The translations under genes and the position numbers were made by a program. From an uncultured Eudoraea sp. (GTDB lineage: Bacteria; Bacteroidota; Bacteroidia; Flavobacteriales; Flavobacteriaceae), in NCBI GenBank assembly GCA_905479615.1, contig CAJQNH010000024.1, forward strand, positions 1 to 6,792: 6,792 bases of DNA. Reading direction: 5' to 3'. Below the pieces are notes generated by a model. That model saw nothing but the letters and a program-made list of their open reading frames with translations, did not search any database and was not told the origin of the DNA. Each line of letters begins with the position of its first letter. The first letter of the stretch is position 1. Of this stretch, positions 1 through 6,311 are shown piece by piece.

Positions 1-1
1 T

Positions 2-43
2 TCGGAAGAAGGCTCTGTTAATGAGGAACAACTTCAACATTAG
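2..43 (+). CDS. Possible 3' end of an upstream gene (13 codons, partial)
   Basis: One plus-strand frame is open from the window edge and ends at TAG 41-43. It would give a hydrophilic, acidic C-terminus (S-E-E-G-S-V-N-E-E-Q-L-Q-H). The composition suits a protein tail, and a same-strand gene ending about 66 nt before rsmE would be ordinary spacing. Thirteen codons cannot identify a family. The other two plus frames also stop within 50 bases, so this could be chance open frame at the edge. Confidence 0.3.
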   Translation, partial: SEEGSVNEEQLQH

Positions 44-109
44 ATAGAGCTGGATTAGAACATGCCAAAAATAAATTAAACATCAAATAACTAATTTTTT
101 TTTAAAACC

Positions 110-820
110 ATGCAACTTTTCTATAACCCTTCGCTGGATAATAGCGCCAATCAGTTCTCTTTTAATAAAGAAGAAAGCAAACATATTGTAAAAGTCTTGC
201 GTAAAAAAGAAGGAGACGAACTGCATATTACTAATGGCAGAGGAGTGTTATTTACTGCCAAAATACTAGTTGCGGATATAAATAAATGCAAAGCGTCTAT
301 AATTGCAACACAAAAGAGGAATCCTAAAATGTTCCGACTTCACCTGGCCGTTGCTCCTACAAAAAGCGCTGATCGCTACGAATGGTTTCTTGAAAAAGCA
401 ACGGAGATTGGTGTTCATGAAATTACCCCAATCCTGTGCGATCATTCTGAACGAAAAATCCTTAAAATGGAAAGGCTGCAGAAAGTTGTTCAGTCAGCCA
501 TGAAACAGTCACTACGGACTTACCTGCCAAAAATAAATAATCCTGTTTTATATACAGAATTTATCAAACAAGACCATAAAGAACTCTTGTTTATTGCCCA
601 CTGTGAAGAAGAAGAGAAACTGGACCTTAAACGATGCATCGCTGCTGATAAGGATGTGACCATTTTAATAGGTCCCGAAGGGGATTTCTCTCAAAAAGAG
701 ATAAACGAAGCCTATGAAAACAATTTTTTGCCCATTTCCCTGGGTGAAGCTCGTTTAAGAACTGAAACGGCTGCTATAGTAGCTTGTACCGCGGTTACAC
801 TAATAAATAGCGGCTCATAA
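110..820 (+). CDS. rsmE: 16S rRNA (uracil1498-N3)-methyltransferase RsmE
   Basis: This cytoplasmic SPOUT-class enzyme uses S-adenosylmethionine to methylate N3 of U1498 in 16S rRNA, in the decoding region of the 30S subunit. The 236-residue length is normal for the family. Residues 1-70 form the PUA-like RNA-binding part, with the typical S-K-H-I-V-K-V-L-R-K segment at 23-32 and the turn T-N-G-R-G at 41-45. The SPOUT catalytic part follows: A-P-T-K-S-A-D-R-Y-E-W at 82-92 leads into the E-K-A-T-E-I-G-V helix, then the Q-S-L-R motif at 133-136. The knotted SAM-binding loops are I-G-P-E-G-D-F-S (187-194) and L-G-E-A-R-L-R-T-E-T-A (211-221). All signature motifs are intact. The ATG at 110 fits the family N-terminus and follows an A-rich, SD-less leader. 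It may be transcribed alone, since 158 bp separate it from the next gene. Confidence 0.96.
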   Translation: MQLFYNPSLDNSANQFSFNKEESKHIVKVLRKKEGDELHITNGRGVLFTAKILVADINKCKASIIATQKRNPKMFRLHLAVAPTKSADRYEWFLEKATEIGVHEITPILCDHSERKILKMERLQKVVQSAMKQSLRTYLPKINNPVLYTEFIKQDHKELLFIAHCEEEEKLDLKRCIAADKDVTILIGPEGDFSQKEINEAYENNFLPISLGEARLRTETAAIVACTAVTLINSGS

Positions 821-978
821 ACTTCAAAAAATCTTTGATAAAAAAAATATCGAGATTAGACTTTACCGAGAATTGCTGATTAAATAATTAGATTGATTTA
901 GATGTAATAAATTTTTAGAATGCAACTTTTTAATCGTGATTTAAGTATATTTAGGCCAATAAGATCCGACTCTTTTCT
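821..978. other. AT-rich intergenic region between rsmE and the DUF4159 gene
   Basis: This 158-bp stretch is very AT-rich and holds no GC-rich hairpin followed by a T-run, so no intrinsic terminator for rsmE is visible. It contains a run of eight A's around 840-847, an imperfect tandem of TTAGAT-like words at 888-904, and a promoter-like TATATTTAG at 946-954. A 20-codon open frame starts at 920 and overlaps the next gene's ATG; it is treated under findings because nothing else supports it as a gene. Confidence 0.6.
945..954 (+). promoter_or_regulatory. Candidate -7 promoter box upstream of the DUF4159 operon
   Basis: GTATATTTAG lies 24 nt before the ATG at 979. Its core TATATTTA differs by one base from the Bacteroidetes primary-sigma -7 consensus TAnnTTTG. 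A start site a few bases downstream would leave a leader of about 20 nt. No clear TTG -33 element sits at the usual distance upstream, so this is only a candidate. The same 10-mer occurs before the oxidoreductase gene at 3914-3923. Confidence 0.35.
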
Positions 979-1620
979 ATGAAATTAATTCCCTTAATTT
1001 TAACAACTTTGTGGTTACTCAATGTTAATTCACAGGAAATTGCAATACTAAAATATAACGGCGGTGGTGACTGGTATGGTAATCCAACGGCCTTACCTAA
1101 CCTTATCAGATTTTGCAACGAAAATATTGATACAGATATTGAGCCAAAACCGCAAACCGCGGAGGTGGGTAACACGGAAATTTTTCAGTATCCCTTTTTG
1201 CATATGACCGGTCACGGCAACGTTTTCTTTACGCCGGAGGAGGCTGATAATTTAAGAACCTACCTCCTATCGGGAGGATTTTTACATATTGACGATAATT
1301 ACGGAATGGAGCCCTATTTGCGAAAAGAACTGAACAAAGTTTTTCCCGAAAAAGAGCTCGTCGAGATTGGTGCAGATCATCTCATTTTTACCACGCAATA
1401 TGAATTTCCTAAAGGCTTGCCTAAGATTCATGAGCATGATGGCAAAAGACCGCAGGCCTTGGGTATTTTTCATGAAAATAGATTGATCTTATTTTTTACC
1501 TATGAATCTGACCTTGGTGATGGCTGGGAAGATCCTGAAGTACACAATGATTCAGAGGAAGTGCGGCTTAAAGCCCTTCAGATGGGTGCTAATATTATAC
1601 ATTATGCATTTAAAAATTAG
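979..1620 (+). CDS. Secreted DUF4159 domain-containing protein
   Basis: This is a 213-residue protein of unknown function. Residues 1-19 look like a Sec signal peptide: Lys2, a hydrophobic core at 3-15, then N-S-Q with probable cleavage near residue 19. The mature protein is a short stand-alone DUF4159 domain with conserved-looking blocks: K-Y-N-G-G-G-D-W-Y (25-33), M-T-G-H-G (76-80), L-S-G-G-F-L-H-I-D-D-N-Y-G (97-109) and Y-E-S-D-L-G-D-G-W-E-D (175-185). From family knowledge, DUF4159 is thought to resemble the class I glutamine-amidotransferase-like fold, and longer relatives carry it as part of large membrane proteins; no reaction is established. I see no obvious Cys-His-Glu amidotransferase triad, so an enzyme activity should not be assumed. 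The ATG at 979 is the first in frame after a stop at 952-954. It heads a tight gene group, with the next ATG 3 nt past its stop. Confidence 0.88.
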   Translation: MKLIPLILTTLWLLNVNSQEIAILKYNGGGDWYGNPTALPNLIRFCNENIDTDIEPKPQTAEVGNTEIFQYPFLHMTGHGNVFFTPEEADNLRTYLLSGGFLHIDDNYGMEPYLRKELNKVFPEKELVEIGADHLIFTTQYEFPKGLPKIHEHDGKRPQALGIFHENRLILFFTYESDLGDGWEDPEVHNDSEEVRLKALQMGANIIHYAFKN

Positions 1621-1623
1621 ACT

Positions 1624-2712
1624 ATGAATTCAAAGATGATTTCAGATGGAATATTGAGGGCTGTGGCAGTTATTATTGTGGTTCTTATTATTTGTTATTT
1701 CTTTTTCAAAATCAGTACACTCTTGATCTATATAGCCATAGCAGTGGTTATTTCGCTTATTGGAAGGCCCGTCGTAGTATTCCTAAAAACAAGATTAAAG
1801 ATGAGAAGCACTCTGGCTGTGATTTTAACTATGGTACTTTTTTTGGGGATTGTAATCGGAATAGTTTTAATGTTTATACCCTTATTGATAAAACAAGGAC
1901 AAAACCTTTCCCTCTTAAATATTGATGCATTACAACAAAATATTGAAAACCTCTACCGGGAGGTAACCAACTATTTTGGCATTACCACCGTGGATATTAA
2001 AATGCAGCTACGCGAATCCAAAATATTTTCCAGAATAAACTTTGGTGTTATCCCAGAATTTTTAAATTCTATCGTAGGTATTTTAGGAAGCTTAAGTATT
2101 GGTCTGTTCTCAGTGTTATTTATTGCTTTTTTTTACCTTAAGGACAGCAAACTTCTACAGGAGAATTTAATGGTACTTATTCCTGATAGCAAGGAACCCA
2201 GGTTAAAAAAATCAATGCACACTATAAAACTACTTTTATCAAGGTATTTTGGAGGATTGGTACTTCAAATCTCAATATTATTCGTCATCTATACCGCAGT
2301 TCTTTTAATCTTTGGTATTGAAAATCCTGTGGTCATAGCGTTTCTTTGTGCTCTTTTGAATCTTATCCCCTATATAGGGCCTGTTATCAGTGCTTTTTTA
2401 ATGGCACTCTTAACCATGACCAGTAATCTGGGAGCCGATTTTAGCACGGTAATTTTACCAAAAACTATCTATGTCATGATAGGTTTTGCAATCGGGCAGT
2501 TAGTTGATAATTTTTTCTCTCAGCCATTTATTTTTTCCAATAGTGTAAAATCTCACCCCCTGGAAATTTTCCTTATCATAATCACTGGCGGACTCCTCTT
2601 TGGCATCACAGGAATGATCATTGCGGTACCTGGTTATACCGTAATAAAAGTAATATTGAAGGAGTTTTTTGCCGAAAATAAGATAGTGAAGTCTTTGACA
2701 AAAAATTTATAG
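1624..2712 (+). CDS. AI-2E family transporter / PerM-like inner-membrane protein
   Basis: This is a 362-residue polytopic inner-membrane protein of the AI-2E/PerM (UPF0118) family. Hydrophobic segments lie at roughly 13-28, 31-54, 62-89, 147-171, 208-231, 234-264, 273-294 and 312-347. A hydrophilic stretch at about 90-145 is the usual extramembrane domain between the third and fourth segments. Family signatures in the C-terminal half are N-L-I-P-Y-I-G-P (246-253), D-N-F-F-S-Q-P-F-I-F-S-N-S (295-307), S-H-P-L-E-I-F (310-316) and G-I-T-G-M-I-I-A-V-P (327-336). Members have been linked to autoinducer-2 export (TqsA) and to Na+/H+ antiport, but the substrate cannot be read from sequence and the family name should not be taken as proof of AI-2 transport. 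The gene begins 3 nt after the DUF4159 stop, so co-translation is likely. ATG 1624 is preferred; ATG at codon 5 is an alternative. Confidence 0.92.
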   Translation: MNSKMISDGILRAVAVIIVVLIICYFFFKISTLLIYIAIAVVISLIGRPVVVFLKTRLKMRSTLAVILTMVLFLGIVIGIVLMFIPLLIKQGQNLSLLNIDALQQNIENLYREVTNYFGITTVDIKMQLRESKIFSRINFGVIPEFLNSIVGILGSLSIGLFSVLFIAFFYLKDSKLLQENLMVLIPDSKEPRLKKSMHTIKLLLSRYFGGLVLQISILFVIYTAVLLIFGIENPVVIAFLCALLNLIPYIGPVISAFLMALLTMTSNLGADFSTVILPKTIYVMIGFAIGQLVDNFFSQPFIFSNSVKSHPLEIFLIIITGGLLFGITGMIIAVPGYTVIKVILKEFFAENKIVKSLTKNL

Positions 2713-2719
2713 TTTTACT

Positions 2720-3898
2720 TTGAATAAGAATATCTTAAGCACTGGTGTACAGAATTATATAAATAATAATTTAAATACTGACATCATGTCAGTGCTGCTT
2801 AAAAAGAGTGATTTTGATGCAATTTCTTCAAAAGAACTGGCGCAACAGATTGAAGGTAAAAAAAAATGCGCTGTTAAGCTTCCAACATGGTTCAGGACTG
2901 CAGAAATATACTTTCCTTCAAAGTTAAATATTGAACAATCTTCCTCAGAAAAAACAGCTGGTTACAAGGCAGGTTTACTTAGTGGAAAGTCTCTCCTGGA
3001 TCTCACTGGAGGCTTTGGTGTGGACAGTTATTTTTTTAGTCAAAGAATACCCGAAGTCATACTTTGTGAAATTAGTAAACAATTAGCTGAAATTACTGCG
3101 CATAATTTAAACACACTACAAGCAAAGGGTCTTAAAGTTATAAATGCTGATGGAATAGAATATTTAAAAAAATCTGATAAAATATATGATTGGATTTATA
3201 TAGATCCCTCCAGAAGAGATAAAACTAAAGGCAAAGTATTTAAATTATCGGATTGCACCCCGGACATTACGAAATATTTAGATCTCCTGAAGGATAAATC
3301 AAAAGCTATCCTCCTAAAGACCTCCCCCCTTTTGGATGTTACTATTGGACTCAAAGAATTAAAAAATGTTGATGAAATCCATGTAGTTGCAGTGAATAAT
3401 GATGTTAAGGAACTACTGTGGATAATTAAGAGCGCTAATCCGCCAGACCCTTTAATAAAAACGATCAATATCAAAAATACGCAGGATGAGGTTTTTACTT
3501 TTAAGCGCTCAATTGAAAATACAAGTAAATCTTCCTTCTCCAAGCCACTCGACTTCTTGTATGAGCCTAATGCTGCTATTCTGAAGGCTGGAGCATTTAA
3601 AACTCTTGGAAACAAATTCCATTTAAAAAAGTTACACGAGCATACGCATTTGTATACCTCTGAAAAGGAAGTGAAATTTCCCGGGAGAGTATTTAGAATA
3701 CTTTCTACTTATCCTTACAGCAAAAAATCAATAGTTGCCCTAAATATTGGAAAAGCAAATATTACTATTCGCAATTTCCCTATACCAGTTGCCGATATTA
3801 GAAAGAAGCATAAAATAATGGAAGGCGGGGAGCTTTATTTGTTTTTTGTAAAGGATCTCAATAATAAGCTCCTGATTCTTAAATGTTCCAAAAAATAG
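2720..3898 (+). CDS. Class I SAM-dependent methyltransferase with THUMP-like domain, TTG start
   Basis: This 392-residue protein matches the Bacteroidetes methyltransferase type with an N-terminal helical region, a Rossmann SAM-binding core, a ferredoxin-like segment and a C-terminal THUMP-like domain. Motif I is L-D-L-T-G-G-F-G-V-D (93-102), followed by E117 of C-E-I-S as the acidic ribose-binding residue. Motif IV is I-D-P-S-R-R-D (161-167). The C-terminal part holds Y-E-P-N-A-A-I-L-K-A-G (281-291) and N-F-P-I-P-V-A-D-I-R-K-K (352-363). The THUMP-like domain suggests an RNA substrate, probably tRNA or rRNA; the target is unknown. The start is TTG at 2720: the segment before the first in-frame ATG (2786, codon 23) has the family-like I-L-S-T-G-V-Q-N-Y-I-N-N-N-L, which an ATG start would remove. 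It lies 7 nt after the AI-2E gene and is probably the last gene of that transcript. The protein has no signal peptide, so it is cytoplasmic. Confidence 0.88.
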   Translation: MNKNILSTGVQNYINNNLNTDIMSVLLKKSDFDAISSKELAQQIEGKKKCAVKLPTWFRTAEIYFPSKLNIEQSSSEKTAGYKAGLLSGKSLLDLTGGFGVDSYFFSQRIPEVILCEISKQLAEITAHNLNTLQAKGLKVINADGIEYLKKSDKIYDWIYIDPSRRDKTKGKVFKLSDCTPDITKYLDLLKDKSKAILLKTSPLLDVTIGLKELKNVDEIHVVAVNNDVKELLWIIKSANPPDPLIKTINIKNTQDEVFTFKRSIENTSKSSFSKPLDFLYEPNAAILKAGAFKTLGNKFHLKKLHEHTHLYTSEKEVKFPGRVFRILSTYPYSKKSIVALNIGKANITIRNFPIPVADIRKKHKIMEGGELYLFFVKDLNNKLLILKCSKK

Positions 3899-3913
3899 AA
3901 AAAATATTTTTCG

Positions 3914-3923
3914 GTATATTTAG
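3914..3923 (+). promoter_or_regulatory. Candidate -7 promoter box upstream of the Gfo/Idh/MocA gene
   Basis: GTATATTTAG, identical to the 10-mer at 945-954, lies 40 nt before the ATG at 3964 inside the 65-bp gap after the methyltransferase gene. TATATTTA is one base off TAnnTTTG. An initiation point near 3930 would give a leader of about 35 nt. No convincing TTG -33 element is seen. A second, poorer candidate (TATAACTTTTG, 3942-3952) is probably too close to the start codon. The weak palindrome AAAAATATTTTT (3900-3911) just upstream has no GC stem and is not called a terminator. Confidence 0.35.
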
Positions 3924-3963
3924 ATAATCTAACCAACTAAGTATAACTTTTGACATTAAACAA

Positions 3964-5340
3964 ATGAAATCCAAAACATTCAACATCAACAGGAGAAACT
4001 TTCTTAAAGGCGCAACGGCGGCAGCCGTATTATCTTCATTTGGAACTTACGGTTTTGAACTTATGTACAGAGAGAAACCGTGGCGAGTAGGATTAATTGG
4101 CGCGGGTTGGTACGGCAGTAGCGATCTTTTTAAGCTCATACAAGTAGCTAATGTGGAAGTTATATCAATATGTGATGTAGATAGCAATTTTGCAGAAGAC
4201 ACAGCGAACCTGGTGGCCCTGCGACAGAGATCAGGCAAAAAACCAAAAAAATATTCTGACTATCGGGAAATGCTGGCAAAAGAAGGGCTGGAAATTGTCC
4301 TGATTGGCTCCCCAGACCATTGGCACGCACTCCAATGTATAGATGCGATAAAGGCGGGGGCTCACGTTTATGTACAAAAACCGATTAGTGTTGATGTAAT
4401 TGAAGGAGAGGCCATGATAGCTGCCGCACGAAAATACAATAGAGTTGTACAGGTCGGGACTCAGCGTAAAAGTACTCCGCACCTAATACACGCTAAAAAC
4501 AATATAGTAGACACCGGGATGCTTGGAAAAATATCTCATGTTGAGATGTGCTGTTATTTCCATATGCGAGCAAATGGTAATCCTCCTATTGAGAAAGTCC
4601 CTGATTTTCTCGATTATGAAATGTGGACAGGACCTGCCCCACTTAGACCATATGATGGTTTGCCTCACAAAAGATGGTGGCGGACTTTTATGGAATATGG
4701 AAATGGAATAATGGGTGATATGTGCGTTCATATGCTAGATACTGTTAGATGGATGCTGGAACTAGATTGGCCCAACCGTATAAGTTCAACGGGAGGTATT
4801 TATGTTCAAAAAGACGGTAAATCCAATATTTCGGACACTCAATCCGCTATTTTTGAATATGATAATCTCAATTGCATCTGGCAGCACAGAAGCTGGGGCA
4901 CTCCCGATGACCCCGAATACCCCTGGTCTTTTAAATTATTTGGTGAAAAAGGAACACTTTCCGGGAGTACTATGCAATATGATTTTGTTCCATACGGAGA
5001 TGGTAAACCAATACACATGGATGTAGTATACGAAAAAGAGAAATATCCCGAAGATTTAACGGAGAAAAACATAGAACTAAATGCCGCACCGGCCACGCGG
5101 TTACATATGCTCGATTTTCTTTCAGCAATAGATAAGGGTACAAAGCCGGTTTCGGACATTTTGGATGGTCACATTTCAACAGCCAGCTGTATTCTTGCAA
5201 ATTTGTCTATGCAAGTTAAAAGACCTTTGATCTATGATCCTAAAAATTTGGTGGTAGTAAATGATTTAGAAGCAACAAAACTTTTGCAAAGACCTTACCG
5301 CAGCCCATACGAACATCCCCATCCCAACCAGTTTATGTGA
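3964..5340 (+). CDS. Tat-exported Gfo/Idh/MocA family oxidoreductase
   Basis: This is a 458-residue NAD(P)-dependent dehydrogenase-fold protein, probably acting on a sugar, cyclitol or sugar-derived substrate. The N-terminus carries a twin-arginine signal: R10-R11-N-F-L-K followed by a short hydrophobic stretch G-A-T-A-A-A-V-L (16-23). The enzyme is therefore probably exported folded with its cofactor to the periplasm, as known for glucose-fructose oxidoreductase. The dinucleotide-binding loop is G-L-I-G-A-G-W-Y-G (43-51), and D71 ends the second strand. Next come P-D-H-W-H (117-121) and V-Y-V-Q-K-P-I-S (135-142), with catalytic Lys139 in a Q-K-P variant of the usual E-K-P. G-D-M-C-V-H-M-L-D (251-259) provides the family Asp/His region. 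The C-terminal substrate domain appears complete. Start ATG 3964 places the RR motif normally. It has its own candidate promoter and converges on the esterase gene. The substrate is unknown. Confidence 0.92.
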   Translation: MKSKTFNINRRNFLKGATAAAVLSSFGTYGFELMYREKPWRVGLIGAGWYGSSDLFKLIQVANVEVISICDVDSNFAEDTANLVALRQRSGKKPKKYSDYREMLAKEGLEIVLIGSPDHWHALQCIDAIKAGAHVYVQKPISVDVIEGEAMIAAARKYNRVVQVGTQRKSTPHLIHAKNNIVDTGMLGKISHVEMCCYFHMRANGNPPIEKVPDFLDYEMWTGPAPLRPYDGLPHKRWWRTFMEYGNGIMGDMCVHMLDTVRWMLELDWPNRISSTGGIYVQKDGKSNISDTQSAIFEYDNLNCIWQHRSWGTPDDPEYPWSFKLFGEKGTLSGSTMQYDFVPYGDGKPIHMDVVYEKEKYPEDLTEKNIELNAAPATRLHMLDFLSAIDKGTKPVSDILDGHISTASCILANLSMQVKRPLIYDPKNLVVVNDLEATKLLQRPYRSPYEHPHPNQFM

Positions 5341-5353
5341 TAAAACGATTATA

Positions 5354-6298
5354 CTAAAATTGAAGCATCCATTCATGCAGATGCTGAGTCCACCTGCTAA
5401 GACTTCGGTTCTTTGTTGCTAATGAGAAGCCATGCCCGCCTTCCGGATAAATATGAAGTTCTGCCGGTACTCCTTTTTGGTTTAGAGCCTGAAAAAATAA
5501 CAGACTGTTCTCCGGCGGCACCGTTTTATCGTCTGCTGCATGGAAAAGAATTGTTGGAGGTGTATTCTCTGTAACCTGAAGTTCATTTGAAAAGTACGTA
5601 ATACTTTCACTATCGGGTTCATCACCCAAAAGAGCTTTTTTAGATCCGCTATGGGCCGAAGAAGCAGAAAAGGAAATAACGGGATAAACCAATGCCATAA
5701 AATCGGGACGGGAGCTTAATAAATCGGCACCGTCAACATCTTTATATACTTCATCGTCAAAATGAGTCCCAAGAGTAGATGCCAGATGCCCACCCGCAGA
5801 AAATCCAATAATTCCTATCTTTTTATCATCAATATTCCAGGTTTTTGCCATGTACCGAACAAGTCTCATGGCCCTTTGTGCATCCTGTAAAGGAACAAAT
5901 TGATTATTTTTTAAGGATTTTGAAATGGGTAACCTGTACTTTACCACTATACCTGCAATTCCTTTTGAATTCAAAAATTTGGCAATATCACTCCCTTCCC
6001 AATCATATGCTAAAATTTGGTACCCGCCTCCGGGAAAAATTAACATTGCTCTACCTGTGCTATTGGCTTCTGATGGTAAATACACCTCTATTTGAGGATA
6101 CTGAACATAACTTATTCTTTGAATAGCACCTTTCTCCAGTGTCTCCTCTTCATGAGATTCAATTCGGTTAGGAACTGCATCTGCGGGCCAAAGGGGCAAT
6201 ATTGTATCCTGGGAATAAACATAATACCCAAGAAAAAAGGCAATAAAAGAAATATATATAGTCTTAACTTTTTGTCCGGTTTTTATTTGTCTAGCCAT
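5354..6298 (-). CDS. Secreted alpha/beta hydrolase, BD-FAE / acetyl-xylan-esterase-like
   Basis: This is a 314-residue serine hydrolase of the kind often annotated as alpha/beta hydrolase or acetyl xylan esterase in Bacteroidetes. The N-terminus has lysine/arginine residues (3-12) and a hydrophobic core (about 13-27) ending Y-S-Q, a Sec signal peptide with probable cleavage near residue 29, so it acts in the periplasm or outside. The oxyanion region is F-P-G-G-G-Y (88-93). The nucleophile elbow is G-F-S-A-G-G, with Ser167. The acid is Asp257 in A-D-D-K-T-V-P, and the base is His289 in E-G-G-H-G-F. The triad is intact and the length normal. Relatives remove acetyl or feruloyl groups from plant or algal polysaccharides, but the true ester is not readable here. 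The start at 6298 is the only Met before the domain. It lies 13 nt downstream of the dipeptidase stop, so the two are probably co-transcribed, and its stop is 13 nt from the convergent oxidoreductase stop. Confidence 0.92.
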   Translation of the reverse strand: MARQIKTGQKVKTIYISFIAFFLGYYVYSQDTILPLWPADAVPNRIESHEEETLEKGAIQRISYVQYPQIEVYLPSEANSTGRAMLIFPGGGYQILAYDWEGSDIAKFLNSKGIAGIVVKYRLPISKSLKNNQFVPLQDAQRAMRLVRYMAKTWNIDDKKIGIIGFSAGGHLASTLGTHFDDEVYKDVDGADLLSSRPDFMALVYPVISFSASSAHSGSKKALLGDEPDSESITYFSNELQVTENTPPTILFHAADDKTVPPENSLLFFQALNQKGVPAELHIYPEGGHGFSLATKNRSLSRWTQHLHEWMLQF

Positions 6299-6311
6299 CT
6301 CTGAAATTTAT

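Noticed and set aside
18..83. 21-codon minus-strand frame starting M-F-N-L-F-L-A-C-S-N, resembling a tiny lipoprotein signal with a lipobox
   Set aside because: It ends after 21 codons with no mature protein and overlaps the putative end of an upstream gene; most likely chance in AT-rich sequence.
3196..3615. 139-codon minus-strand open frame inside the methyltransferase gene
   Set aside because: It lies wholly antisense to a gene with clear family motifs, has no recognisable domain and has Ser/Leu/Ile-rich shadow composition.
3898..3912. GAAAAAATATTTTTC near-palindrome after the methyltransferase stop as a terminator
   Set aside because: The stem is all A-T apart from the ends, with no loop and no following T-run, so it would not form a stable terminator hairpin.
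3950..3955. TTGACA resembling a sigma70 -35 box
   Set aside because: It sits 8 nt before the oxidoreductase ATG, too close to drive it, and Bacteroidetes promoters do not use this consensus.
4839..5159. 106-codon minus-strand open frame inside the oxidoreductase gene
   Set aside because: It is antisense to the conserved C-terminal domain of the Gfo/Idh/MocA protein and resembles no family; a coding shadow.
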